This document shows, in pieces, positions 16,828 through 26,602 of a stretch of DNA of 64,000 nucleotides. Within the stretch, counting starts at the first letter, position 1. The number at the start of each line of letters is the position of its first letter. Source of the stretch: Nostoc sp. NMS2. Lineage in GTDB: Bacteria; Cyanobacteriota; Cyanobacteriia; Cyanobacteriales; Nostocaceae. The position numbers and the translations under genes were made by a program. Below the pieces are notes generated by a model. The model was given only the letters and a program-made list of their open reading frames with translations. It did no database searches and was not told where the DNA came from. Location of the stretch: contig NZ_JABXKH010000058.1 in assembly GCF_017115105.1 (NCBI RefSeq), positions 19,638-83,637 of the forward strand, in the 5' to 3' direction.

Positions 16828-17856
16828 ATGAAAATATTAGTAACTGGAACAGAAGGCTATCTAGGTTCATTATTACCGCCTCTGTTAATCGAACGTGGAC
16901 ATGAAGTTATCGGTCTAGATACCGGTTTCTATAAAGTCGGTTGGCTATACAACGCTAATGGGGTAACACCCAAAACCCTTAACAAAGACATTCGCAACAT
17001 CACCCCTGATGATTTGGAAGGCGTTGAAGCAATAGTTCACATGGCGGAACTCTCCAACGACCCAGCCGGACAATTAGCACCGAATATTACCTACGAAATT
17101 AATCATGTAGGTTCAGTACGTCTCGCTAGCCTAGCTAAGGCTATGGGTGTGCGTCGCTTCGTATATATGTCTTCGTGCAGCGTCTACGGCGTTGCTACCG
17201 CAGGTGATGTCACAGAAGAATCCCCGATTAATCCCCAAACAGCTTATGCAGAGTGCAAAACTCTCGTAGAACGGGATGTCAGACCACTCGCTGACGATGA
17301 CTTCTCCCCCACCTTTATGCGGAATGCCACAGCCTTTGGTGCTTCTCCCAGAATGCGCTTTGATATTGTTTTAAACAACTTAGCAGGGTTGGCATGGACT
17401 AGCAAACAAATCAAAATGACCAGTGATGGTACACCTTGGCGGCCATTAGTCCACGCACTGGATATTTGCAAAGCAATAGTCTGTACCTTAGAAGCACCAC
17501 GGGACATTGTACATAATCAAATCTTCAATGTGGGAGACACAGCAAACAACTACCGCGTTAAAGAAATCGCAGAAATTATTGCTGATATTTTCCCAGATTG
17601 TAAATTGTCCTTTGGTGACAACGGCTCAGATAACCGCAGCTATCGGGTATCCTTCGAGAAAATCAACACAATTCTCCCCGGATTTAAGTGTGATTGGAAT
17701 GCCCGACTTGGTGCCCAGCAGCTATTTGATTTATTCAGTCAAATAGATATGGCTGAAGATACTTTCTTATTTAGAGGATTTACCCGCTTAAAACAGCTAG
17801 AGTATCTAATTCGTACCGAGCAAATTGACAAAGATTTCTTCTGGAATAAAAAGTAG
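16828..17856 (+). CDS. NAD-dependent epimerase/dehydratase (extended SDR)
   Basis: A 342-residue nucleotide-sugar enzyme of the extended short-chain dehydrogenase family. The Rossmann signature is TGTEGYLGSLL near the N-terminus. The active site has Ser in FVYMSSCSVYG and the YxxxK pair in TAYAECKTLVER, and the sugar-binding half includes RNATAFGASPRMRFD and PLVHALDICKAI. It probably catalyses C4 oxidation/reduction or epimerisation of a CDP- or dTDP-hexose made by the neighbouring rfb genes; the exact reaction cannot be read from the sequence. The SDK motif of CDP-glucose dehydratases is absent. The gene is part of the + strand polysaccharide island. Confidence 0.85.
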   Translation: MKILVTGTEGYLGSLLPPLLIERGHEVIGLDTGFYKVGWLYNANGVTPKTLNKDIRNITPDDLEGVEAIVHMAELSNDPAGQLAPNITYEINHVGSVRLASLAKAMGVRRFVYMSSCSVYGVATAGDVTEESPINPQTAYAECKTLVERDVRPLADDDFSPTFMRNATAFGASPRMRFDIVLNNLAGLAWTSKQIKMTSDGTPWRPLVHALDICKAIVCTLEAPRDIVHNQIFNVGDTANNYRVKEIAEIIADIFPDCKLSFGDNGSDNRSYRVSFEKINTILPGFKCDWNARLGAQQLFDLFSQIDMAEDTFLFRGFTRLKQLEYLIRTEQIDKDFFWNKK

Positions 17857-18185
17857 ATAGAGTTGCCTAGCAGCAAAGAAGAAATAATCTAAGTTTCCGA
17901 ATCAAATATTGTTGATTCGGACTTATCGAACAGAATTCAGGAGTCGGGAGTCAGAATTCAGTTGGGTATTCTGACCGAAAAAGCGGATGAATAATCGGCG
18001 TTTTTGCACCCTCACAAAACAAGAAAATTTGGTGGTCAACAAGATAGTCGCGGGTCTGAATCCCCGACTGATGGCTACTGAGCGTAGCCGAAGTATTGAT
18101 TCTGACTCCTGAATTCTGACTTCTGAATTCTGAATTCTTCTTCAATTCATCCATCCAACTATTTGTAATCAGTGAGTTGAAAATT
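17857..18185. other. Intergenic region with short repeats
   Basis: No gene is seen. The segment is rich in CAGAATTCAGGAGTCAGAATTC-like words in both orientations (AGAATTCAG, CTGAATTCTGACT), which form a long imperfect inverted repeat between about 17931 and 18138. A TTGATTCGGACTTATCG tract precedes it. Confidence 0.45.
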
Positions 18186-19454
18186 ATGGCGAACGCAAAA
18201 TGTCGTTTCAGTGGTCAACCTCTGCACCAAACCTTTATTGATTTAGGAATGTCACCTTTAGCCAATGCTTATCTGACAGCAGAACAGCTAAATCATGCCG
18301 AAAAATTTTATCCGCTCCATGCTTATGTCTCCGAAGACACTCTTTTAGTTCAATTAGAACAATTTGAAACTCCCGATCATATTTTTAGCGACTATGCTTA
18401 CTTTTCTTCTTACTCAGTAAGTTGGCTAAAACACGTCGAAGTTTACACCGATATGATGGTAGAAAAATTTGGCTTGAATCATCATAATCAAGTTATTGAA
18501 ATTGCCAGCAACGATGGCTACCTACTGCAATATTTTGTAGAAAAGGGAATCCCAGTTTTAGGAATAGAACCAGCCACAAATATAGCTAAGATAGCTCAAG
18601 ACAGAGGTATTCCTAGTATCAACAAGTTTTTTGGGGTTGAAACTGCCAAAGAACTTGTGATACAAGGAAAACTAGCCGATCTTTTGATAGGCAATAATGT
18701 TTTAGCTCATGTACCAGATTTAAATGATTTCATAGCTGGAATGAAACTCATCCTTAAACCGAATGGTATTTTGACGATGGAGTTTCCTCACATTTTGCAA
18801 TTGATTCAACAAAATCAATTTGATACTATTTATCACGAGCATTTTTCTTACTTTTCACTTCTTGCTATCGAAAAGATTTTTGCGGCGCACAATTTGCAAC
18901 TTTTTGATGTGGAGGAATTATCAACTCATGGCGGTTCACTAAGAATTTATGCCAAACATGAAGATGCTGATAGTCTTGGCATCAGTGACCGAGTTAGACA
19001 TCTAAAAGCAAAAGAAATTGCTGCTGGACTGCATCGGATAGAGACTTATATTACATTTTGCGAAAAAGTCAGACAAACAAAGCACAAGCTATTAAATTTT
19101 CTTCTGAGTGCAAAAGCAGAAGGAAAATCAATTGTTGGTTATGGCGCACCAGCCAAAGGCAACACATTGCTTAATTACTGTGGGATTGGGAAAGATTTTA
19201 TCGATTACACAGTCGATTGCAATCCTTACAAACAAGACTTGTATTTACCTGGGACTCATATTCCCATCTTTGAACCAGACAAAATCCGCGAAACTAAACC
19301 AGATTATGTCCTAATTTTACCTTGGAATCTCAAGGAAGAAATTATGGAACAAATGGCATTTATTGGCGAATGGGGTGGACAGTTTGTTGTGCCAATTCCT
19401 GAAGTAAAAATTTATCCTTCTCCTATTCCGGATAGGCTTTTAATAGCATCGTAA
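18186..19454 (+). CDS. Deoxysugar C-methyltransferase
   Basis: A 422-residue SAM-dependent methyltransferase of the TylCIII/NovU/TcaB9 group, which adds a branch methyl to carbon 3 of 4-keto-deoxysugars. Parts seen: an N-terminal domain that is normally zinc-binding, a SAM-binding core (VIEIASNDGYLL, GIEPATNIA), the catalytic loop YHEHFSYFS with His-Glu-His, and the C-terminal domain with GYGAPAKGNTLLNYCG. The four zinc cysteines of the family are mostly lost (CRFS at the N-terminus and SEDT where CxxC is expected). The ATG at 18186 is chosen over an upstream TTG at 18177. Its presence implies a C-methyl branched sugar in the polysaccharide (inference). Confidence 0.88.
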   Translation: MANAKCRFSGQPLHQTFIDLGMSPLANAYLTAEQLNHAEKFYPLHAYVSEDTLLVQLEQFETPDHIFSDYAYFSSYSVSWLKHVEVYTDMMVEKFGLNHHNQVIEIASNDGYLLQYFVEKGIPVLGIEPATNIAKIAQDRGIPSINKFFGVETAKELVIQGKLADLLIGNNVLAHVPDLNDFIAGMKLILKPNGILTMEFPHILQLIQQNQFDTIYHEHFSYFSLLAIEKIFAAHNLQLFDVEELSTHGGSLRIYAKHEDADSLGISDRVRHLKAKEIAAGLHRIETYITFCEKVRQTKHKLLNFLLSAKAEGKSIVGYGAPAKGNTLLNYCGIGKDFIDYTVDCNPYKQDLYLPGTHIPIFEPDKIRETKPDYVLILPWNLKEEIMEQMAFIGEWGGQFVVPIPEVKIYPSPIPDRLLIAS

Positions 19455-19654
19455 TTACTAAATATAACCCAAAAAGCGCCTTTTGTTACTATTTCTCTGT
19501 TGTTATTATGAGCATAGACAATAGGTAAAAAGTAATTAAAAGGCGTAGTTCCAGAAAGCTTTTGTTGTCAAATATCAAAAAATTAAACTAGAAAGCAGCT
19601 TTTTAATAAATAAGCTGTTGTTAGTAGCCTCTTAACTATAGATTCAAGCTTAAT

Positions 19655-20662
19655 ATGAATAAACTGCTGACTATTGCCATACCTACTTATAATCGTGCCG
19701 ATTTACTTGATAAACAGTTAACATGGTTGGCTCAAGCTGTCAAAGGTTTTGAAGATGAGTGTGAGATTTTAGTATCTGATAATTGTTCAACAGATAATAC
19801 TCAGCAGGTGATCCAAAAATGGCAAACAACTCTTAACAATATTACATTTAAATCAAATAAAAACTCACGGAATTTAGGCGTAGTCAAAAATATTATGTAT
19901 TGCCTAAAGTCTACAACAACAAAATATATTTGGACAATCGGTGATGATGACCCAATTCAAGATAGAGCCGTTGCTTATGTGATTAGCAAGCTCAGACAAC
20001 ACGAAGATTTATCATTATTGTTCCTCAACTTTTCCGGTCGTAACCAAATTACTGGTGAACCAGTTCATCCACCAAAAATCGTTGGTAATCGCTGGTTTGA
20101 CCTTGATAGTGAAGATGGCAAGGGTGATGGTAAATCTATATTTGAGCATTGTTTTTCAAAAAGTGTCGGTGCAGTTATTTTTCTGACTGCTACAGTCTAT
20201 CGCACTGACTTAGTAAAACGCGCTCTCCAAAATTGGCAAGATGCTGAGAATAACTGGATATCTTTAGCATATTTAGCCGGATATTGCGCTGCTAATGGTA
20301 GTGTAATTGTCACTAAAGAGACTTATTTAGAATGTGTTGTTGGTGTGAGTTATTGGCAGAAAGAACCAAAATCAGCACTATTAATGCAATACAAACACAT
20401 CCCTGAAGTGATTTTGAAATTAGAGCAGAGTGGATATTCTAAGCAGTTTTGTAGACGGATGCTTTTGCAGAACGGTAAAGAAGTTAACTTGAAAGTTTTC
20501 TTGGGTGCTTTAAGAAGATGGCCGATGTCCGCCATCAAAACAATAGTTCCATTTTTGGCTTTAGTCAGCTTGTGCGCTTTTGACGTGATGGTTTCTAAAG
20601 AATTCAGTTTAGCAGAATCAAGCGAGATATCTACTGAAGAAGTACGTAGCTATAAGTCATAA
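19655..20662 (+). CDS. Glycosyltransferase family 2
   Basis: A 335-residue GT-A fold enzyme. The N-terminus TIAIPTYNRADLLDKQL, the nucleotide-binding VSDNCSTDNT, and the metal-binding site in WTIGDDDPI (DDD as DxD) are all present. A C-terminal hydrophobic patch (KTIVPFLALVSLCAFDVMV) may associate with the membrane. It transfers an undefined sugar during assembly of the island's repeat unit. Acceptor and donor cannot be read from sequence. About 200 bases separate it from the C-methyltransferase gene, and the dioxygenase gene follows after 49 bases. Confidence 0.9.
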   Translation: MNKLLTIAIPTYNRADLLDKQLTWLAQAVKGFEDECEILVSDNCSTDNTQQVIQKWQTTLNNITFKSNKNSRNLGVVKNIMYCLKSTTTKYIWTIGDDDPIQDRAVAYVISKLRQHEDLSLLFLNFSGRNQITGEPVHPPKIVGNRWFDLDSEDGKGDGKSIFEHCFSKSVGAVIFLTATVYRTDLVKRALQNWQDAENNWISLAYLAGYCAANGSVIVTKETYLECVVGVSYWQKEPKSALLMQYKHIPEVILKLEQSGYSKQFCRRMLLQNGKEVNLKVFLGALRRWPMSAIKTIVPFLALVSLCAFDVMVSKEFSLAESSEISTEEVRSYKS

Positions 20663-20711
20663 ACTACCAAATTACTAACAAATATATATCAAAAAGAGAG
20701 GGATTTACGTC

Positions 20712-21563
20712 ATGTTCAATGCTATTAGACACAAAATAGCTACACTCTCGTCTGACCTTGAATATTACCTAGCTCGTTGGAAGCATAGCAGAAATTTGCC
20801 AGCATTGGAAGGGCGCGATCGCAACATCCTTAATGCTCTCAAAAAAGATGGTGTTTACGTCACAACCTTGGCAGATTTAGGGTTCGACTCTAGCTCCGAA
20901 CTGCTCAAAGCTGCTCACCATCAATTGTCTCAGATGGAAAATCCCACCAATGAGCATCTAGATGAAAGGTTGCCACAAATTTATACAGTTACAGGTTTAC
21001 CAGAATTTTATGCCTGGGGGGTAGAGAAAAGGCTAGTCAACATCATCGAAAATTATATTGGTCTTCCTATTGCTTTTCATGGTGTACATTTACGCAAAGA
21101 TTTTAATAATAGGCATCAGTTTGGGACACTACTATGGCATAGCGATGCAGAAGACCGTCGGATTATCAAAATCATTATTTACTTGAATGATGTAGAAGAA
21201 AAAACTGGGCCTTTTCAATACATCCCCCGCTCTTTAACTCCCTTATTTAGTTGGAATTATTTTCAACTTTACTACAAACTTTGGAAGTCAAGCTATATGG
21301 GTATCGACGATGAACAAGTAAAACCAGTCATCCCTAAATCAGCTTGGAAATCCTGCCCAGGCCCAGCAGGTACTGTCATTCTTGTAGATACGAAAAATAC
21401 TCTGCATCACGGCACAGTTCGTACAGAAGACCGGTCAACACTATTCTTGTGTTACACCACCAACCCTCCTGAAAGACCAGACCTCTGCACTCAATACTGG
21501 GATGATACTTATCCCAGAGTCGAGTTACATTCTGCATCTAATACAGTTAAAGTTTCGACTTAA
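20712..21563 (+). CDS. Fe(II)/2-oxoglutarate dioxygenase, phytanoyl-CoA type
   Basis: A 283-residue protein with the PhyH-type double-stranded beta-helix. The iron ligands are readable as LWHSDAED (HxD, about residues 142-144) and the distal His in NTLHHGTVR, with an Arg soon after in RTEDRSTLF for 2-oxoglutarate. Sequence between the ligands (KIIIYLNDVEEKTGPFQYIP) is typical. Such enzymes hydroxylate diverse small molecules, and PhyH-like members occur in polysaccharide and natural-product clusters. The substrate is unknown; a sugar or lipid-linked intermediate of the island is the contextual guess. AGAGAGGGA ten bases upstream of the ATG is a good ribosome site. Confidence 0.8.
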   Translation: MFNAIRHKIATLSSDLEYYLARWKHSRNLPALEGRDRNILNALKKDGVYVTTLADLGFDSSSELLKAAHHQLSQMENPTNEHLDERLPQIYTVTGLPEFYAWGVEKRLVNIIENYIGLPIAFHGVHLRKDFNNRHQFGTLLWHSDAEDRRIIKIIIYLNDVEEKTGPFQYIPRSLTPLFSWNYFQLYYKLWKSSYMGIDDEQVKPVIPKSAWKSCPGPAGTVILVDTKNTLHHGTVRTEDRSTLFLCYTTNPPERPDLCTQYWDDTYPRVELHSASNTVKVST

Positions 21564-21746
21564 AAACGTAAATTTAATTTAATTAACCGCAGAGGCGCAG
21601 AGAACACAGAGGAAGAGAAAGAAAAGAGTTGCACGCGATGAAATTTGTAGATTACTGACACAAAATATCTCTCAAACTCTCATCTCTCTGTGCCCTCTGC
21701 GGTTCGTTTAATTTCTTTACTCAACATTCATCTCAAAGGAATCATA

Positions 21747-22301
21747 ATGATTTTCACCGCAACCGCACTAAAAGACGCATTCATTATTGACTTAGAAGAA
21801 AAGCCAGACCACCGTGGTTTTTTTGCTCGGTCTTTCTGCGCTCAAGAATTTGAAGCACACGGATTAAAGCCAACTGTTGCCCAATGCAACCTGTCTTTTA
21901 ACTACAAAAAAGGCACTATCCGGGGAATGCACTATCAAATTCTACCAGCCGCAGAAACGAAGTTAATTCGCTGTACTAAAGGCGCTATCTATGACGTAAT
22001 TATTGATATGCGTCCTGAATCTCCTAGCTTTTTGTCACACATCGGTGTGGAACTAACACCAGAAAACCGCCGCGCTTTGTATGTTCCAGAAATGTTTGCT
22101 CACGGGTATCAAGCACTGACGGATGAAACTGAAGTTGTATATCAAGTAGGCGAATTTTACACGCCAGGGTATGAAAGGGGTTTACGCTATGATGACCCAT
22201 TTTTTAATATTGATTGGCCTCTAGATGTGACTGAAATCTCTGAGAAAGATTTAAGTTGGCCTTTGTTGAGAATGATGACTGTTGGCGGTACTTCTAGATA
22301 A
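21747..22301 (+). CDS. rfbC: dTDP-4-dehydrorhamnose 3,5-epimerase family
   Basis: A 184-residue cupin of the RmlC/RfbC family, which epimerises C3 and C5 of 4-keto-6-deoxyhexoses. Conserved pieces are DHRGFFARSF, QCNLSFNYKKGTIRGMHYQ (split; base His in RGMHYQ), KLIRCTKGAIYDVIIDMR, FAHGYQALTDETEVVYQV and YDDPFFNIDWP. The start is the ATG at 21747 with AAAGGA upstream; the longer frame to 21690 runs into repeat DNA. It could act on a CDP- or dTDP-linked sugar. The full dTDP-rhamnose set (rfbA, B, D) is not in the window, which suggests a specialised role with RfbF, the SDR and the C-methyltransferase. Confidence 0.9.
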   Translation: MIFTATALKDAFIIDLEEKPDHRGFFARSFCAQEFEAHGLKPTVAQCNLSFNYKKGTIRGMHYQILPAAETKLIRCTKGAIYDVIIDMRPESPSFLSHIGVELTPENRRALYVPEMFAHGYQALTDETEVVYQVGEFYTPGYERGLRYDDPFFNIDWPLDVTEISEKDLSWPLLRMMTVGGTSR

Positions 22302-22462
22302 ATATAGGGGGATTCAATGGTTTGTGAATTATTTTTTAAACGAACCGCCAAGAACGCCAAGAACGCCAAGTTAGGAAAGATAAATTAGAATTGATGTATA
22401 TGCAACTATCAATTACTAATTAAAGTTTGAGATTTTAAGTTAATGAAATTAGGTAGAAATAA

Positions 22463-23701
22463 ATGTCAAATAGTATTCTATCTCGTGTCGCTAATACTAT
22501 CTCTTTTGTCTCCAACAAAGTACAAGCTCGTATTAATTATGCGAAAACATTAAAGGTTGTTTCTCTAAAGCCAAAACAACTTTCTCAAGGGAATGTACTT
22601 CTTTCTTATCGGATTGAACCATTCCTCTTAAAACCTGGTCAGCCAATGCCTAATGACCACACTTGGTACTGGGAAGTTTGGCAAATAGCCCAAACTTTTT
22701 TAGACTTGGGCTATAACGTTGATGTTATCCAGTTCCACAATGATAAATTCGTTCCGCAAAAGGACTACGCATTTTTCATTGATATCCGTCATCGGATGGA
22801 AGCACTGGCACCAAAACTGAACAAGGATTGCATCAAAATTTTTCATGTTGACATTGCGAATATGGTGTTTCGCAATGCAGCTGAATGCAACAGGCTTTTA
22901 GAAGTACAACAGCGCAAAGGTGTAACCTTAAAACCACAGCGATTTGAGGTTCCTAATTTGGGAATTGAATATGCCGATTGTGCCATTGTGTTGGGTAACG
23001 ATTTCACAACTGATACATTCAAGTATGCTAATAAACCAATGTATCGTATCCCAATTTCTTCGCCTGTTGTTTATCCCTATCCAGATAAGAAAGATTTTGA
23101 AGCGGTAAGAAAGCGTTTTCTCTGGTTTGGTGGTAGTGCTTTAGTCCTTAAAGGGTTAGATTTAGTTTTAGATGCCTTTGCCCAAATGCCAGAATACCAT
23201 TTAACAATTTGTGGCCCGGTAAGTAATGACAAAGAATTTGAAAAAGCTTTCTATAAAGAACTGTACGAAACACCTAATATTCACACTTATGGGTGGATTG
23301 ATGTTAGCAGTCCTGACTTTATAGAGGTGACAAATAACTGTTTGGGGCTGGTTTATCCTTCTGTTTCTGAAGGACAGTCAGGAGCGGTAATAAGTTGCTT
23401 ACAAGCTGGGCTAATTCCCATTTTAAGCTACGAATCTGGTGTGGATGTTCACGATTTTGGTGTGATTTTCGATAATCTTTCCCTTGAAGAAATTAAGGCG
23501 AAAGTTATAAGTATTTCCAATTTACCTGAAGAAGATTTAAAGCTGATGTCTCGTCAGGCTTGGGAATATGCAAGAGCAAATCATACTAAAGAAAAGTTTG
23601 CCCAAGTTTATAGAAATGTTGTGGAGCAAATTATCGAAAATCACAGCCAGAAAAAACATACTGGTTCTATGGTATATAGCAAACAACCAGTTAGTATTTA
23701 G
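22463..23701 (+). CDS. Glycosyltransferase, GT-B fold (family 1/4-like)
   Basis: A 412-residue protein. The C-terminal half matches GT-B retaining glycosyltransferases: RKRFLWFGGSALVLKGLDLVLDAFA (split), YHLTICGPV, and LVYPSVSEGQSGAVISCLQAGLIPI carrying the Glu-rich donor-binding loop. The N-terminal half is divergent, with WYWEVWQIAQTFLDLGYNVDVI near residue 68. It probably adds one sugar of the repeat unit. The gene stands alone between two repeat-rich gaps in the island. Confidence 0.82.
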   Translation: MSNSILSRVANTISFVSNKVQARINYAKTLKVVSLKPKQLSQGNVLLSYRIEPFLLKPGQPMPNDHTWYWEVWQIAQTFLDLGYNVDVIQFHNDKFVPQKDYAFFIDIRHRMEALAPKLNKDCIKIFHVDIANMVFRNAAECNRLLEVQQRKGVTLKPQRFEVPNLGIEYADCAIVLGNDFTTDTFKYANKPMYRIPISSPVVYPYPDKKDFEAVRKRFLWFGGSALVLKGLDLVLDAFAQMPEYHLTICGPVSNDKEFEKAFYKELYETPNIHTYGWIDVSSPDFIEVTNNCLGLVYPSVSEGQSGAVISCLQAGLIPILSYESGVDVHDFGVIFDNLSLEEIKAKVISISNLPEEDLKLMSRQAWEYARANHTKEKFAQVYRNVVEQIIENHSQKKHTGSMVYSKQPVSI

Positions 23702-23921
23702 CCCTGGCGATTATAAATCGCGGCTATACAAACCAAGTCCGCCTGCGCGGACTGATGAAAATTAAGGGTTTTGCCTGTGTAGCTGTGACTTCTAGTCGCT
23801 TGGTGCAAGCTAATCTTAATTCCCATGAAAATGTACTTAATATTTAGTTGTAAAAATTATTAAGTGCAAGTTTATAGAGAATTTGTATCACAACCAACAG
23901 TTCCAAAAAGGAGTTTAGTTC

Positions 23922-25235
23922 ATGATTATTATCGATCGCGCCTTACAAGCCCGTGCAGCAGCAGGAAATCCTATCAAGGTGGGAATGATTGGTGCTGGTT
24001 TTATGGGTCGAGGAATTGCCAACCAAATTGTCAATTCAGTGCCAGGAATGGAGTTAGTTGCTATCTCCAATCGCCAGATTGATGCAGCTAAACAAGCTTA
24101 TTCGGAAGCAGGAATTGAAGATATTCAAGTTGTTGCAACTGTCAGCGAATTAGAAGATGCGATCGCAAACGGTAAATATGCAGTCACAGAAGACGCAAAA
24201 TTACTGTGTCGGGCTGAGGGCATCGAGGCCATAATCGAAGTTACAGGGGCAGTGGAATTTGGCGCTCACATCGTAATGGAAGCGATCGCTCATTGCAAAC
24301 ATGTGATCATGATGAATGCCGAACTCGACGGCACTATTGGCCCCATCCTGAAAGTCTATGCCGACAAAGCAGGCGTGATTCTCAGCGCTTGTGATGGCGA
24401 TCAGCCAGGGGTGCAAATGAACCTTTACCGCTTTGTAAAAAGCATTGGTTTAACTCCCTTATTGTGCGGTAACATTAAAGGACTCCAAGACCCCTATCGC
24501 AATCCCACCACCCAGGAAGGATTTGCTAAACGTTGGGGTCAAAAGCCCCACATGGTGGCTAGCTTCGCTGACGGAACCAAAATTTCCTTTGAGCAAGCGA
24601 TCGTTGCCAATGCCACAGGCATGAAAGTCGCCAAACGGGGAATGCTGGGATATGACTTCAACGGTTATGTCGAGGAAATGACCCATTTATATGATGTTGA
24701 ACAACTCAAAGAACTGGGCGGCATTGTCGATTATGTAGTTGGAGCCAAACCAGGCCCAGGCGTATATGTATTTGCCACTCATGACGACCCCAAGCAACGC
24801 CACTATCTCAACTTATACAAATTAGGCGAAGGCCCACTTTACAGCTTCTATACTCCTTATCACCTCTGTCATTTTGAAGTTCCCTTGTCTGTAGCGCGTG
24901 CTGTCCTGTTCGGTGATGCCGTCATGTCTCCACTAGCAGGCCCATTAGTAGATGTTGTCACCACTGCCAAAATCGACCTGAAAGCTGGAGAAACCTTAGA
25001 TGGCATCGGTTACTACATGACCTACGGACAATGTGAGAATTCTGATATCGTCCAACAGCAAAATCTTCTACCAATCGGTTTAGCTGAAGGGTGTCGCCTC
25101 AAACGAGATATTTCTAAGGATCAAGTCCTCACTTATGAGGATGTAGAATTACCTGAAGGCAGACTCTGCGACCAACTAAGAACTGAGCAAAACAATTATT
25201 TCGCCCCAGAAAAAATCTTAGTAGCAGTTGGGTAA
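23922..25235 (+). CDS. NAD(P)-dependent oxidoreductase with SAF domain
   Basis: A 437-residue protein. An N-terminal Rossmann domain (VGMIGAGFMGRGIANQI near residue 20) resembles homoserine dehydrogenase and Gfo/Idh enzymes, with a catalytic region including VIMMNAELDGTIGP and SACDGDQPGVQMNL. The C-terminal SAF domain (about 350-430) has LDGIGYYMTYGQ and CRLKRDISKDQVLTYEDVELPEG. Close relatives sit in cyanobacterial envelope polysaccharide clusters. SAF domains are also found in sialic acid synthase and altronate dehydratase. The substrate is probably a sugar or sugar precursor, undefined. AAAGGAG precedes the ATG with good spacing. Confidence 0.8.
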   Translation: MIIIDRALQARAAAGNPIKVGMIGAGFMGRGIANQIVNSVPGMELVAISNRQIDAAKQAYSEAGIEDIQVVATVSELEDAIANGKYAVTEDAKLLCRAEGIEAIIEVTGAVEFGAHIVMEAIAHCKHVIMMNAELDGTIGPILKVYADKAGVILSACDGDQPGVQMNLYRFVKSIGLTPLLCGNIKGLQDPYRNPTTQEGFAKRWGQKPHMVASFADGTKISFEQAIVANATGMKVAKRGMLGYDFNGYVEEMTHLYDVEQLKELGGIVDYVVGAKPGPGVYVFATHDDPKQRHYLNLYKLGEGPLYSFYTPYHLCHFEVPLSVARAVLFGDAVMSPLAGPLVDVVTTAKIDLKAGETLDGIGYYMTYGQCENSDIVQQQNLLPIGLAEGCRLKRDISKDQVLTYEDVELPEGRLCDQLRTEQNNYFAPEKILVAVG

Positions 25236-25501
25236 TATTGGTTTCAAAAACATTTGCAACAAATGAATTGGCTGTAGGGGCGGGGCGTAGAGCCAGGGCG
25301 AATAGAATAGAGCCTCCGGCACGCTACGCAAACGCGGCTACACAAACGAAGTCCGCCTGCGCGGACTAAGGAAAAATTGAGGGTTCTTAACCCACGGAGG
25401 TGGGTTTTGCCTGTGTAGACGCGGTTTCTAACCGCCGATTTAACTGCGGGGCTTGCTGGGGAGTATTGAAACAAACCCGATCGAAACTTTAGGTCAAATT
25501 G
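25236..25501. repeat. Dispersed repeats in intergenic DNA
   Basis: Contains AGAGCCTCCGGCACGCTACGCAAACGCGGCTACAC-like and GAAGTCCGCCTGCGCGGACT-like words (inverted arms GTCCGC..GCGGAC), plus AACCCACGGAGGTGGGTT. Related copies occur near 7370, 23730 and 41370-41550. No gene is seen. Confidence 0.5.
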
Positions 25502-26602
25502 ATGAAAATTGCTCTAGTCCACGATTATTTAACCCAGCGAGGTGGGGCAGAGCGTGTATTTGAACTGCTTTGTAAGCGTTATCCTGAAGCAGACATTTTC
25601 ACATCTCTGTACGATCGCCAAAAAACTATTGATCTAGGCGATCGCATAGTCAACACAACCTTCTTACAAAAAATCCCTGGTGCAGCAAAATATTTCAGGG
25701 CAATGGCTCCTCTATATTTTCCTGCCTTTCGCGCCTTGGATCTGCAAGACTACGATCTAATTATTAGCAGTAGCACCAGCTTCGCCAAAGCAGTCCGAAA
25801 AAACCCCAATGCTCGTCACATTTGCTTTTGCCATAACGTCACCCGTTTCTTATGGGATACAGCAACTTATTTAAGAGAATACGGAGACTATAGATACTTT
25901 GCACCTTTAATCGAACAAGTATTTCAAGTAATGAGAAAGGTAGACCTGAAATATGCACAGGAACCTGACCTTTACATTGCTAATTCTAGTGTTGTTGCCC
26001 GCCGTATCGAAAATATTTACGGCAAAAAGGCAATGATGGTTAACTATCCAATTGATACGAGTAAATTTCTTTTCTCCGATATAAAAGATGAATATTATCT
26101 GGCTTCAGCCCGGATGATTAGCTATAAACGCCTTGATATAATAGTCGAAGCTTTTAACTGGTTAGGATGGCACTTATTAATATCAGGTGACGGGCCAGAA
26201 CTAGCACGGTTAAAATCCAAAGCATTACAAAATATTGTCTTCTTAGGACACGTAAGTGATAGAACCCGCAAAGACTTGTTTTCCAAAGCAAAATCTATTA
26301 TTGTTGCAGCATTAGAAGATTACGGATTAGTTCCAGTAGAAGCTAACGCTAGCGGCACACCAGTCATCGCTTATGGAGCAGGTGGAGTATTAGATACTCA
26401 AATCCCAGGTGAAACAGGAGTCTTTTTCAAAAGACAAACACCCGAATCTCTACAAATTGCATTACAAGAAGCCAATAGCATCTCTTGGGATTACGATCGC
26501 ATCCGTAATCATGCAGTAACAAACTTTTCAGAAAATGCCTTCTTTGGAAAAGTTGAGCAAATTATTAGCCAAGTTTGTGGCGGACATCAAATATTCATTT
26601 GA
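25502..26602 (+). CDS. Glycosyltransferase family 4
   Basis: A 366-residue GT-B enzyme. N-terminal acceptor domain: KIALVHDYLTQRGGAERVFELL. C-terminal donor domain: ASARMISYKRLDIIVEAFN, LLISGDGPE, IVFLGHVSDRTRKDLF and the E-x7-E loop AALEDYGLVPVEANASGTPVIAYGAGG (split). Similar to WbaZ/WcaI-type mannosyl- or glucosyltransferases. The ATG at 25502 overlaps a TTG at 25499; the ATG is chosen. The gene lies directly upstream of the Wzc-like gene and belongs to the polysaccharide island. Confidence 0.9.
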   Translation: MKIALVHDYLTQRGGAERVFELLCKRYPEADIFTSLYDRQKTIDLGDRIVNTTFLQKIPGAAKYFRAMAPLYFPAFRALDLQDYDLIISSSTSFAKAVRKNPNARHICFCHNVTRFLWDTATYLREYGDYRYFAPLIEQVFQVMRKVDLKYAQEPDLYIANSSVVARRIENIYGKKAMMVNYPIDTSKFLFSDIKDEYYLASARMISYKRLDIIVEAFNWLGWHLLISGDGPELARLKSKALQNIVFLGHVSDRTRKDLFSKAKSIIVAALEDYGLVPVEANASGTPVIAYGAGGVLDTQIPGETGVFFKRQTPESLQIALQEANSISWDYDRIRNHAVTNFSENAFFGKVEQIISQVCGGHQIFI

